Source of the DNA: Bacteroidales bacterium
Lineage (GTDB): Bacteria > Bacteroidota > Bacteroidia > Bacteroidales > DTU049
NCBI GenBank assembly: GCA_026418905.1
Contig: JAOAAK010000011.1
Location: 1 to 49,469, forward strand
Direction: 5' to 3'
DNA: 49,469 bases
Made by a program: the position numbers and the translations under genes. The notes below the pieces were generated by a model. It did no database searches and was not told the origin of the DNA. It saw nothing but the letters and a program-made list of their open reading frames with translations. Shown here piece by piece: positions 34,879 through 44,700 of the stretch (within the stretch, counting starts at the first letter, position 1; each line of letters begins with the position of its first letter).

Positions 34879-34886
34879 CAAATTTA
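34879..34886 (-). promoter_or_regulatory. -7 box of the M16 operon
   Basis: Reads TAAATTTG on the minus strand. It lies 9 bases before the GTG start chosen for the catalytic M16 gene and argues against the upstream TTG. Confidence 0.5.
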
Positions 34887-34894
34887 CTTGAATA

Positions 34895-34920
34895 TAAAAA
34901 AACCCGCCTTTCGGCGGGCC
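34895..34920 (-). terminator. Terminator of the 38175-34926 operon
   Basis: Stem CCCGCC/GGCGGG with a 4-base loop, followed on the minus strand by seven or more T. It separates the cargo operon from the M16 operon. Confidence 0.87.
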
Positions 34921-34925
34921 TTATG

Positions 34926-36227
34926 TTATTGATTTTTACCTAGAAGAAGCTTCCTCACTTCTTGTTTATCAGAAGTTGTTGCTTGAATCATGTAATATGA
35001 TTTCGGAAGATTGGGCAGGAAGATCCTGAAAGTGTTCATGCCTGGATTAGCAGTAAACGTGTTTTGGTAAATTATTTGACCTAGCAAGTCGAATATTTTC
35101 ACATGGACGTTTTCGTCTTTCTGCGAATTGAAGGAAATAAAAACAAGATCATGCTGGTTTCCGTAAATATTGAATTGATTAGCTGTCAGAGAAAGGGGAG
35201 CCGAACATGTTGTGTTGGCTACTGGCCCGTCGTGTTGAATTCCATCGAAATCAACTTGTTTGATGGAATAATAAAACATGTTGCCTTTTGCATCGAAATC
35301 TCGATAGGAGTAATATTTTGGTTCGTTAGATGTGCCAGCTCCGGTGATGGTAGCGATAGCTTCCCAACTCGAGCCATCTAATGAGCGTTGGAGTACAAAA
35401 TAAGCGTTGTTGGTTTCGCTCTGTGTAATCCATTCAATGAGAGGTGATTTATTGTCGGGACAACTCACAGTAAAAGATACAAGTTCCACAGGCAAAGGAT
35501 TGGTTCTATCTACCAGTATCCACGTATAAAAATTACCACTTCCTGCGTTTATGTTAGAAACTACGTTCGTAGCGGTATTTACAGTTCCAAGCAATGGTGG
35601 ATTAAGGTACCAGCCAGGCATCCATTTGGTCCCATCCCAATATTCTGCTTGAATGTTGGCTTCTGTAATGGTATTAGGTGCTGCCCATTCCACATCTCGG
35701 TAAGGGATGGTAATCGTACTGGTGGGGTTGGTGGTCCAGTTGACTTTGCGTAAAATAAAATAACGATCAACAGCATAAAGAGATCTGTTCACACAACTAC
35801 CAGAGGGCCAACATGCGTTCGTATTGGTCACTGCTGGAGCTACAGTGGGAAAAGGAGTATTGTTAGCAGCAGTTTGATATGTACTTACGACCAGAACACC
35901 TGGATTACTGCCGGCACCCGTAATTTGATAGGTAAAAGGCAACTGATCGGCAGCAGCAGTGGTTACCCCAAAGGGAATCACGTAAGTTCCCGTAGCGTTG
36001 TTGATATGCCAAGCTACCCTGTTCAACTCACCTTCGCTTCGAATGATACCATTGGCTGTCCCTGATCGTATAATGCCATTTTGATTTGACTGAGCTACAT
36101 TGAGAACAGCTCCATTGGTGATGTTAAGAACTACATCATTGTGTAATATCAGTGCGTTGTTTTGTGCAATTAGAAAGAGATTGAACGTGGAAACAAACAA
36201 TGCAACAATAAAATTTTTATTCTTCAT
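34926..36227 (-). CDS. Secreted protein with type A sorting domain
   Basis: A 433-residue exported protein. A signal peptide (about 1-22, ending LIAQ) leads into an N-terminal beta domain of about 200 residues (VLNITNGAVLNV..., HINNATGTYVIPFG). A typical Bacteroidota adaptor follows, LPVELVSFTV...IEWITQSETNNAYFVLQRS...YYSIKQVDFDG (about 245-335). The end is a type A sorting domain (about 352-433: VKIFDLLGQIIYQ, MNTFRIFLPNLPKSYYMIQ, RKLLLGK). It should be secreted by the type IX system and anchored or released. Its start overlaps the end of the upstream repeat-rich gene by 11 bases, which suggests coupled translation and a joint role. Confidence 0.85.
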   Translation of the reverse strand: MKNKNFIVALFVSTFNLFLIAQNNALILHNDVVLNITNGAVLNVAQSNQNGIIRSGTANGIIRSEGELNRVAWHINNATGTYVIPFGVTTAAADQLPFTYQITGAGSNPGVLVVSTYQTAANNTPFPTVAPAVTNTNACWPSGSCVNRSLYAVDRYFILRKVNWTTNPTSTITIPYRDVEWAAPNTITEANIQAEYWDGTKWMPGWYLNPPLLGTVNTATNVVSNINAGSGNFYTWILVDRTNPLPVELVSFTVSCPDNKSPLIEWITQSETNNAYFVLQRSLDGSSWEAIATITGAGTSNEPKYYSYRDFDAKGNMFYYSIKQVDFDGIQHDGPVANTTCSAPLSLTANQFNIYGNQHDLVFISFNSQKDENVHVKIFDLLGQIIYQNTFTANPGMNTFRIFLPNLPKSYYMIQATTSDKQEVRKLLLGKNQ

Positions 36228-38175
36228 GTTTTAAATTTTTTAATGGTTTCACTATAAGTGGATCTGCCTTTTTCTGTCTTTCTATGGAAGGAACAGGTTC
36301 TTTGTTGGGAAGTGGTTCTCGTTTAAATTCTGAAAGTGGAAGAGCTTCGGGTGCTAAGGGAAGCCTTACTCCTTGATGTTTGGAAATAAGCTCACCTGTT
36401 TCTGGATCAATATAGTCTCGACGATGACCTGTTACAAAATACGTAAAAGGTACGTTGGATGTCCCACCTTGTAATTCAATGACATCAAAACTTTCGTTGG
36501 TTTTGTTGGCAACATAAACTCCTTTGCAATCACCTTCGAGTTGTATGTATACATGCAAAGGAAAAGTATCATTGACAATGATGTTTCGTGCAAATATAGG
36601 ATCTAATTTAATGTGTGCTTTACCATTGACGAGTTGCCCTCTTCCATAGTCTTGCAAGAATATTTCCGTAGCTTCGGGAGCAAACATAATACGGCGGTCC
36701 TTTTTACCTTCAAGCCCTAAAACGTCGGTGGAAGCAGTACCACCAAAAGCTCCCACGTTTAAAATTTTATAATTCACTCCTCCTGATCTACATGCCACAC
36801 ATACACCAACGTTAGTAGTTGTTGAAGCAATGAAATAACCTCCTCCAGTATTATCAGCTAAAGCTCCATTTTTAAAGCCTGCCACACCATAGTTGGTGCT
36901 GGTGAAAGCACCTCCAGATCCCAAAGTTAAAAAGCTCGTAGCAACATTATTACCACTTGCCATGACGCCAGTTCCTGAGCTGTGAAGGTTTCTTGCATAG
37001 ACAGCTGCACCTGTGGACTGACGTGATTCAGCCCAAACTCCAATTCCATCGTTGGTTCCGGCTGCAGCTGTGTTGGCAAAATAACCGCCTGATCCTCGTG
37101 GATTAGAGGTTTGCCCCCATACTCCTGTAGCGTTAATGTTGGCTGTAGTGCTGCTATTAATTCCTAAAACTGCAATTGCTTGTGTGCCACTGGTTTGACC
37201 ATGTATTGAAACACCTGTGGTGTTACTGCATTCAGCTATGATGGCTCTTCCATTAGTGATGCTCTGATCGGTGATGGCTGATATAGTAGTACCAGAAAAA
37301 TAACTATTAGAGCGAAGGCCAGCCATGATGGTGGCACCTCCTGTTTGGCCGGAAGTAGCCCATATTGCGGAACCTGTTGCTGCTCCATTGGCGGCTGAAT
37401 TAGCGGCGAATATAGCATCCCCATCAGCATGAAGCTGTTGAGCATGGACGCCAGCATAGTTAGCATTGTTGGTAATTCCTACGGTACCACGTGTATTGTT
37501 AAGACCATCTCCTACAACTCCCCCAGCACCTGTTTGCAGGGAAATTCCGTAAACACCAGCGCCTCCACCTGCTCCACTAACAGCGTTTTGACCATATACT
37601 CCAATCCCATTGTTTGCAGTGGCATAACCATTGATGGCATAAAGATAGGTAGCATTTCCAAATACGTCGAAAAGATCGGCAGAGCTAGCTGGAGTGGTGC
37701 CATTTACGAGAACTTGACCACTGGTCAGAACTCTTATACGAGCTGTATTGTTGGTTCGAATAATCACAGGTCTGGCATCGGTAGTTCCCAAAAATTGAGT
37801 GGCTGAATCTACCCCTGCATTTCCTGCCAGCAACCAAGCATGAGCTCGAGTAATCAGAAGAGTCCAGCTGGGTGCAGCAGGAGTTCCAGCATTGTAGTAA
37901 TAGCCTGCAGGGGAAAGACCACCAGTTCCAGTATTATAAACAAGCAACGATGTGGCAGGAGAAGGAATAGTTGCGGCATCGTTGATGCTTGTTAAAGCAA
38001 CCCGTGGAATTAAAATCCCACGATTGGTAGCTTGAACTTCCAACATAGCTGAAGCATCAGGTGTAAAAACAGTACTGCCTATTCCAATTGATTGAGCATT
38101 TGCAGTTAGCGAAATACCAAATGCTCCTATGATAATCACTAATTTTTTAATAAAATTTTCATACATCATCTTCAT
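36217..38175 (-). CDS. Repeat-rich surface protein, tail-fibre-like
   Basis: A 652-residue exported protein (signal peptide about 1-27, ending NAQS). The N-terminal head (DASAMLEVQATNRGILIPR, then SLLVYNTGT and GYYYN) is a module often seen at the start of Bacteroidota surface and tail-fibre-like proteins. Residues about 170-480 are Gly/Ala/Asn/Thr-rich imperfect repeats spaced 20-25 residues with GVYG, GVWG, AVLG and GVAG cores, as in stacked trimeric fibres. A distinct C-terminal domain (about 510-605: GQLVNGKAHIKLDP, EGDCKGVYVANKT, GGTSNVPFTYFVTGHRRD) precedes a Pro/Lys/Glu-rich tail. No type A or B sorting domain is seen, so its export route past the periplasm is unclear. An adhesin or fibre role is inferred. 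Confidence 0.75.
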   Translation of the reverse strand: MKMMYENFIKKLVIIIGAFGISLTANAQSIGIGSTVFTPDASAMLEVQATNRGILIPRVALTSINDAATIPSPATSLLVYNTGTGGLSPAGYYYNAGTPAAPSWTLLITRAHAWLLAGNAGVDSATQFLGTTDARPVIIRTNNTARIRVLTSGQVLVNGTTPASSADLFDVFGNATYLYAINGYATANNGIGVYGQNAVSGAGGGAGVYGISLQTGAGGVVGDGLNNTRGTVGITNNANYAGVHAQQLHADGDAIFAANSAANGAATGSAIWATSGQTGGATIMAGLRSNSYFSGTTISAITDQSITNGRAIIAECSNTTGVSIHGQTSGTQAIAVLGINSSTTANINATGVWGQTSNPRGSGGYFANTAAAGTNDGIGVWAESRQSTGAAVYARNLHSSGTGVMASGNNVATSFLTLGSGGAFTSTNYGVAGFKNGALADNTGGGYFIASTTTNVGVCVACRSGGVNYKILNVGAFGGTASTDVLGLEGKKDRRIMFAPEATEIFLQDYGRGQLVNGKAHIKLDPIFARNIIVNDTFPLHVYIQLEGDCKGVYVANKTNESFDVIELQGGTSNVPFTYFVTGHRRDYIDPETGELISKHQGVRLPLAPEALPLSEFKREPLPNKEPVPSIERQKKADPLIVKPLKNLKHEE

Positions 38176-38198
38176 AAGATTTTTTACTATTATTTAGA

Positions 38199-38206
38199 CA
38201 AAAATA
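38199..38206 (-). promoter_or_regulatory. -7 box of the 38175-34926 operon
   Basis: Reads TATTTTTG on the minus strand, 23 bases before the start codon. Exact consensus; -33 element unclear. Confidence 0.5.
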
Positions 38207-38370
38207 CGTAAAAAAAGTTTATCATGCCTAGTAAATTATCTGATTGTTATCATATGACAAATATAGGATCTTTTTTACAGAAAAGCAAAAAAATTAGTAT
38301 GTATTTATCAAAAAACTCATGGTATTCTTAAAAATTTTATGAGGCAGGATAAAATTTTAAAAGTTTCATG

Positions 38371-38378
38371 TACTTTTG
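38371..38378 (+). promoter_or_regulatory. -7 box of the kbl-sprA operon
   Basis: TACTTTTG, an exact TAnnTTTG match 15 bases before the kbl ATG. Confidence 0.5.
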
Positions 38379-38393
38379 TGAAAATTTTAAACC

Positions 38394-39638
38394 ATGCACA
38401 AGACAGTTGTAGAATTTTTAGAAAAAGAAATTAAAGTATTACACGAAAGTGGTTTATATAAGCATGAACGGATCATAGAAAGTCCTCAAGGGCCAGAGAT
38501 TGTGGTAAAAGGCAAGAAAGTGTTAAACTTTTGTGCCAATAATTACCTTGGATTGTCATCCCATCCTGAACTTATCAAGACAGCACATGAGACGATTGAT
38601 TATCGTGGTTATGGGATGTCGAGTGTTCGGTTTATATGTGGAACTCAAGATATCCATAAAGAATTAGAGAAAAAAATTGCTGAATTTTTAGGCAAGGAAG
38701 ATGCCATTTTATTTTCCAGTGCTTTTGATGCCAATGGTGCTTTGTTTGAGCCATTGTTGGGGCCTGAGGATGCCATCATTAGTGATGCATTGAATCATGC
38801 TTCCATCATCGATGGGATTAGATTATGCAAGGCAAAGAGATGGGCATATAAGCACAACGATATGAGAGATGTGGAAGAGTTGGATCCTGCCACAGGAAAA
38901 ATGGCGAAAGGGCTAGAGCGTTGTCTTAAAGAAGCACGGCAAGAGGGCGCTCGATTTATCATGATTGCAACTGACGGGGTTTTTAGTATGGATGGGGATA
39001 TAGCAAAGCTGGATGAAATTTGTGACCTGGCTGAGAAATACGATGCCATGGTGATGATCGATGATAGTCATGCCACGGGCTTTATGGGTAAAAAAGGTCG
39101 TGGTACACATGAATACCATAACGTGATTGAAAGAGTAGATATTATCACGACAACCTTCGGCAAAGCCATGGGAGGTGCATCGGGCGGATGCATAGCAGGA
39201 CCTAAAACCATCGTTGAATGGCTTCGCAATAAATCTCGTCCCTATTTATTTTCTAATTCTCTTGCACCTGCTATCGTGGGGGCAACCATTCGAGTTATTG
39301 ATCTACTTTCAGCTTCGACCGAATTGCGTGACAGGCTTGAAAAGAATACCAAACGTTTCCGAAGTATGATGACAGAAGCAGGGTTCGATATTCTCCCTGG
39401 TGAGCATCCTATCACTCCCATTATGTTTGGTAAATATCCCGATTCGGCTAAGTTAGCTGGGCAGTTTGCCGATAAGATGTTGGATGAAGGTATTTATGTG
39501 ATCGCCTTCTCGTATCCTGTGGTTCCAAGAGGAAAAGATAGAATTCGTGTCCAATTGTCAGCAGCTCATACAGATGAACATATTGACCGAGCTGTAGAAG
39601 CTTTTGTCAAAGTAGGAAAACATTTTGGAATAATTTAA
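38394..39638 (+). CDS. kbl: Glycine C-acetyltransferase (2-amino-3-ketobutyrate CoA ligase)
   Basis: A 414-residue PLP enzyme of the alpha-oxoamine synthase family, which converts 2-amino-3-oxobutanoate and CoA to glycine and acetyl-CoA in threonine breakdown. Motifs: [55 protein letters not shown] and the PLP lysine Lys257 in TTFGKAMGG. The [14 protein letters not shown] and [11 protein letters not shown] forms fit Kbl rather than serine palmitoyltransferase or BioF. No threonine dehydrogenase gene is in the window. It starts the operon that continues with malic enzyme 7 bases on. Confidence 0.92.
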   Translation: MHKTVVEFLEKEIKVLHESGLYKHERIIESPQGPEIVVKGKKVLNFCANNYLGLSSHPELIKTAHETIDYRGYGMSSVRFICGTQDIHKELEKKIAEFLGKEDAILFSSAFDANGALFEPLLGPEDAIISDALNHASIIDGIRLCKAKRWAYKHNDMRDVEELDPATGKMAKGLERCLKEARQEGARFIMIATDGVFSMDGDIAKLDEICDLAEKYDAMVMIDDSHATGFMGKKGRGTHEYHNVIERVDIITTTFGKAMGGASGGCIAGPKTIVEWLRNKSRPYLFSNSLAPAIVGATIRVIDLLSASTELRDRLEKNTKRFRSMMTEAGFDILPGEHPITPIMFGKYPDSAKLAGQFADKMLDEGIYVIAFSYPVVPRGKDRIRVQLSAAHTDEHIDRAVEAFVKVGKHFGII

Positions 39639-39645
39639 AGTCAAT

Positions 39646-41109
39646 ATGTCTGTTTTTTTTCATGATCCATTACAAGAATTGGAAAAATTGTTTCCATCCA
39701 GTTTTACTGCTGATCAACTAGCTAAAGCTAAAACAATATTTCTGAAGGAGCTGGCATTGTTAGCTCATCGTTTTTTTGGGGGCAAGATACAGGTGGTTCC
39801 CAAAGCCCCTGTGATAGGTTTTAATTGGTTTAATGTGTGGTATACGCCTGGTGTTTCTGCCATTTCAACTGCCATTAGGGATGAGAACGATGTAAGTTTT
39901 GAACTTTCTAATCGCGGCAATTTGGTGGCTGTGGTTTCTGATTCGACTCGTGTGTTGGGAGATGGAGATGTGACTCCCCCAGGAGGATTGGGGGTCATGG
40001 AGGGAAAAGCCTTTTTAATGAAGTATTTAGGTGGTGTAGACGCTGTAGCTTTATGTGTGGATAGTAGAGATGAGACGGGGAAGAATAATCCTCGCAAAAT
40101 CATCGACTTTGTGAAAATGGTTCAGCATAGCTTCGGAGCAATCAACCTTGAAGACATCAGTCAGCCCAATTGTTTTGAGGTTTTGGACGTGCTTCGTGAA
40201 GAATGTGATATACCCGTCTGGCACGATGATGCTCAGGGAACTGCAAGTGTTACTCTTGCTGGGGTAATTAATGCTCTTAAACTAGCCGAGAAGAAAATGG
40301 ACGAAGCGAAGTTTGTGCTGTTTGGTGCTGGTGCGTCGAATACGACCATTGCCCGGTTATTGATCTTGGATGGCGCTAATCCTCATCATATTATTGCGTT
40401 TGATAGCAAGGGAGCTCTTCATGCGGGAAGAACCGACATTGAACAAGACAAGCGTTTTTACCGCAAATGGGAATTGTGCCTGCAAACAAATCCAGAGAGA
40501 ATTGATCGCATAGAAGATGCCATGAAAGGTGCTGATGTTTTAATTTCTCTCTCTACTCCAGGCCCCGACACGGTAAAACAAGATTGGATCCGTCTGATGA
40601 ACCCGAAAGCCATCGTGTTTGCTTGTGCTAATCCTGTTCCTGAAATATATCCTTGTGCAGCTAAAGAAGCAGGCGCATTTATTGTAGCTACGGGACGTGG
40701 TGATTTTCCTAATCAGGTGAATAACTCCATTGGTTTTCCTGGGATTCTCAAAGGAGCTCTTATGGTGAGAGCTCGAAAAATTACTGATGAAATGGCTATA
40801 GCTGCTGCTCATGCTGTGGCCGAATTTGCTGAGAAAAAAGGCATTCATCCTGAATACATTGTTCCCACTATGGAGGAGAGCGAAGTGTTTCCTTATGAAG
40901 CTGCTTGCGTGGCCATGCAAGCTATTGAGGATGGTGTTGCTAGGCGAAAACTTACTTTCGAAGAAGCTTTGGCATGGGCTAAAAAAGATATTGAATATGC
41001 CCAGTCTCTTACTCATGCCATGATGGAACAAGGTTATATACCTGCACCACCCAACGAACTGGTTGAAAAAGCTTTGCAAAAAACACTTGCTAAAATGGGA
41101 TATGTTTGA
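39646..41109 (+). CDS. Malic enzyme, short form without phosphotransacetylase domain
   Basis: A 487-residue malate dehydrogenase (oxaloacetate-decarboxylating), making pyruvate, CO2 and NAD(P)H. The malic domain shows WYTPGVSAIS, VAVVSDSTRVLGDGDVTPPGGLGVMEGKAF and VWHDDAQGTASVTLAG, and the nucleotide-binding domain has VLFGAGASNTTIARLL and ACANPVPEI. Malic enzymes at this locus beside ruvA in many Bacteroidota are about 760 residues with a C-terminal phosphotransacetylase-like part; this one ends without it, and the STRVLGDGDVTPPGGLG variant points to a different malic-enzyme subgroup. It overlaps ruvA by 8 bases. NAD versus NADP use is not decided by eye. Confidence 0.88.
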   Translation: MSVFFHDPLQELEKLFPSSFTADQLAKAKTIFLKELALLAHRFFGGKIQVVPKAPVIGFNWFNVWYTPGVSAISTAIRDENDVSFELSNRGNLVAVVSDSTRVLGDGDVTPPGGLGVMEGKAFLMKYLGGVDAVALCVDSRDETGKNNPRKIIDFVKMVQHSFGAINLEDISQPNCFEVLDVLREECDIPVWHDDAQGTASVTLAGVINALKLAEKKMDEAKFVLFGAGASNTTIARLLILDGANPHHIIAFDSKGALHAGRTDIEQDKRFYRKWELCLQTNPERIDRIEDAMKGADVLISLSTPGPDTVKQDWIRLMNPKAIVFACANPVPEIYPCAAKEAGAFIVATGRGDFPNQVNNSIGFPGILKGALMVRARKITDEMAIAAAHAVAEFAEKKGIHPEYIVPTMEESEVFPYEAACVAMQAIEDGVARRKLTFEEALAWAKKDIEYAQSLTHAMMEQGYIPAPPNELVEKALQKTLAKMGYV

Positions 41110-41692
41110 TTTTCTTCGAGGTCGTGTAGTAGAACTATCACCCGTTCATGTTGTACTTAACGTGAATAATGTTGGTTTTTATTTACATATAACTTTTCCT
41201 ACGTATGAATTTTTGAGAGGGAAAGATGAAGCGTTACTGTATGTCCATATGATTTTCAAAGAAGAAAATGTGAGTTTGTATGCTTTTTTTAGCCGGGAAG
41301 AACGTGAAATATTTCGTCATTTAATTAGTGTTTCTGGTGTTGGTCCTTCCATTGCACGGATGATTCTCTCTTCCGTTGAGCAGTCTCAATTGATTGATGC
41401 TGTGATGCATCAAGATTCAACTATACTAAGGAAAGTGAAAGGTGTAGGACAAAAAATTGCTGATAGGATTGTTTTAGAGCTTAAAGATAAATTTGAATCG
41501 TTGTCTGCTATTCAAAGCACTCAACGACCTTTACACAATAATTTTGCAAGGGAAGCGTTACTTGCATTGATGCAACTCGGATATCAAAAACAACAAGCTG
41601 AAAAAGCAGTCATGAAAGCTATGGATGAATTAAAAGACTTACCCTCACTTAACACAGAACTCGTTTTGCGCCAAGCACTCAAACATATCTAA
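41102..41692 (+). CDS. ruvA: Holliday junction branch migration protein RuvA
   Basis: A 196-residue DNA-binding protein that forms tetramers on Holliday junctions and loads the RuvB motor. The N-terminal OB fold is FDFLRGRVVELSPVHVVLNVNNVGF. Two helix-hairpin-helix motifs follow (ISVSGVGPSIARMIL and VKGVGQKIADRIVLEL), and the C-terminal RuvB-binding domain contains EALLALMQLGY. The frame is open to an ATG at 41063, but the start at 41102 gives the family's normal N-terminus and only an 8-base overlap with malic enzyme. Third gene of the kbl-sprA operon. Confidence 0.93.
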   Translation: MFDFLRGRVVELSPVHVVLNVNNVGFYLHITFPTYEFLRGKDEALLYVHMIFKEENVSLYAFFSREEREIFRHLISVSGVGPSIARMILSSVEQSQLIDAVMHQDSTILRKVKGVGQKIADRIVLELKDKFESLSAIQSTQRPLHNNFAREALLALMQLGYQKQQAEKAVMKAMDELKDLPSLNTELVLRQALKHI

Positions 41693-41705
41693 AAACAGTG
41701 GGAAA

Positions 41706-44700
41706 GTGAAAGTTCTGAGAAACACAATTTTTTTTGCATCGTTTGTTGGCATGTTGATACCAATTTCATGGGTATCACGTCCTGCAAAAACGGAAATTCA
41801 CTTTGTTTATCCTATTTTTCAAGGAGATCCTCCAGATTCTACCGTAGATGATAGTTTACCTTTCCCTTTCAGGGATCGTTTGTGGTATGAAATACCACCA
41901 GACTATGAGCCTCCTCTCTATCTTTCTCTGCCTAAGAACTATAAAGACACTGTGGTTTATGACCCTGAATCGAATGAATACATTATTTATCAGAAAATTG
42001 GTAACTTTCATTATCGTTATCCTATCACGTTAAGCAGGGATGAATATATTGAGTATGACTTCGACAGAGCACTTGAACGATACTGGCGTGAACAGGCAAA
42101 GGGACAAAAGAAAGTCAAAGACCCTGGTTCTCTTTTTTCGTTCAACATTCCTTTCATGAAAGAGGAATCTCCTTTCGGTTCGAGTACTATCGACATTAGA
42201 CCTTCTGGTACAGCTGAACTTATTTTTGGGATTAATTCCAACCGACGAGATGATCCTGCTCTAAGTGCCAAACAACGACGAGTTACCAACTTCGATTTTC
42301 AGGAGAAAATTCAAATGAACGTTCAGGCAAAAATTGGCGATAAGGTTGACTTTGGCATCAAGTGGAATACGGAGTCAAACTTCGAGTTCGAGAACAAAGT
42401 AAAATTAAAATATGAGGGGAAGGAAGATGAGATTATCAAACTGATTGAAGCAGGAGATGTGACCCTGCCTTTAAATAGCACACTTATTACTGGGAGTCAG
42501 TCTCTTTTCGGGATAAAAACCAAACTTCAGTTTGGAAAGCTCACCATGACCAATGTTTTCAGTCAACAAAAAAGTCAGACAACCAATATTACGATCAGTG
42601 GTGGTGGGCAGGTCAATAGATTTGAGCTCTATGCTGATGAATACGAGGAAAAGAAACATTATTTACTTGCTCACTATTTTAGAAATAATTACAACAAATG
42701 GCTCAAAAACCTACCTATAGTAGGGTCGCCTATCAATATAACCAAAATTGAAGTTTGGGTAACCAATATTGGCCCTGCAACTCAAGAAAACAGAAACATT
42801 GTAGCATTTATGGATTTGGGAGAGGCCAATCCTTATAACTCCATACTTAACCCTACCCCAGGTGAATATTTGCCAAGTAACAAAGCCAATAACTTGCTCT
42901 CATACATCGATCCTTCGCAAATTCGCGATATTAACAAGGTAAGCTCTTATTTACAAAGTGCTGGGTTTAGTGGTGGAGTGGATTATGAAATTGTAGAAAA
43001 TGCACGTCTTCTCTCACCAACAGAATACACAGTAAATACAAAACTTGGTTTTATTTCACTTAATACTAAACTTAATGATGATCAAGTTCTTGCTGTGGCT
43101 TTCCAATATACGATCATAGGTTCAGATAGTGTCTATCAGGTTGGAGAATTTGCTAATGGTGGTATAGATCCTCCTAAATGTCTGATAGTCAAGCTTTTGA
43201 AGGGATCAAGCACCAATACCAAAATTCCTCTTTGGGATTTAATGATGAAGAATGTGTACTCCATTGGAGGATATCAGGTTAACTCAAAAGATTTTAGGCT
43301 GGACGTTTTATACAAGAGTGAAAAAATAGGTGTTCCAGTGGGTTACATTCCTGAGGGCCAATGGCAAGGAATTCCCCTCATACGCTTGTTGAATCTAGAT
43401 AACCTCAATGTCAACAACGATCCTGAACCTGATGGGATTTTCGATTTTATTGATAATGCTGCAACCACGGGAGGAACCATAAATGCGAAGAACGGACGTA
43501 TTTATTTTCCCGTTCTTGAGCCATTCGGACGAGATTTGAGACAAATACTTAACGATCCTGTACTTGCTGATAAATACTGTTACGATTCACTCTATACTAT
43601 GACTAAATCTGGTGCAAGACAGTTTCCTCAGAAAAATCGGTTTATCATTACTGGGCAATATAAATCGGCTGTGGGTAACGAAATTATGCTGAATGCCACG
43701 AATATTCCTCAAGGAAGCGTGAAGGTCACAGCAGGCGGAGTTTTGCTTACAGAAAATGTGGATTATACGGTAGATTATAATTTAGGTAGGCTTCGCATTA
43801 TCAACGAAGGCATATTAAATAGTGGTGCTCCCATTAATGTATCGGTAGAGAGTCAGTCTATGCTTACTTTTCAGACTAAGACTTTCATGGGAACACATTG
43901 GGATTACGAAATTAATAAGAACTTTCTTATAGGTGCAACCCTTCTTAATTTAACTGAAAGGCCATACACATATAAAGTGAACATTGGCGACGAACCTATC
44001 TCAAACACCATTTGGGGTCTGAACTATTCGTATCAAACTGAGTCACCATTTCTGACAAAACTCGTTGATTACTTACCCAATATTTCGACAAAAACTCCTT
44101 CTAAGATTAATATTCAGGGAGAGGTAGCTAACTTGATCCCAGGACATGCACGAGCAATTGGTAAAAACGGGACAGCTTACATCGATGACTTTGAGGCAAC
44201 AAAATCTTCTTTTGAATTGAAGAATGTAAGTACATGGAGGCTTGCTTCCATTCCGCAAGGGCAGCCTTATTGGTTCCCTGAAGCTTCGGATGATTCAACT
44301 TGGAGGTCTGGATTTAATCGTGCTAAATTATGTTGGTATGTGATTGATCCATTGTTTTGGCGAAACAACAACTTAACACCTGAACACATCCGCAAGGATC
44401 CTGAAATGAGATCAAATCATTACATGCGTGAAGTTTTAGAAACGGAGGTGTTTCCATCTAAGGAAAATCCTAATAACATTGTAACCAATATTCCTACACT
44501 TGATTTGGCTTTTTATCCTTCGATGAAAGGTCCCTACAATTTCGATGTAATTCCTACTTCGGTTTCTGCTGGAATAGATGCTCAGGGAAGACTTTTACTT
44601 CCTCAAACACGCTGGGGAGGGATTATGAGAAAAATCGATGCTCCGGATTTTGAAGAAACTAACGTGGAATACATCGAATTCTGGCTAATGGATCCATTCA

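Noticed and set aside
38394-39638. Serine palmitoyltransferase rather than Kbl
   Set aside because: The motif set ([25 protein letters not shown]) fits glycine C-acetyltransferase; the usual SPT pattern GSRFLNGTLDIH is absent.
40540-41079. 179-codon open frame on the minus strand
   Set aside because: Antisense to malic enzyme; serine/histidine-rich composition of a shadow frame and no start signal.
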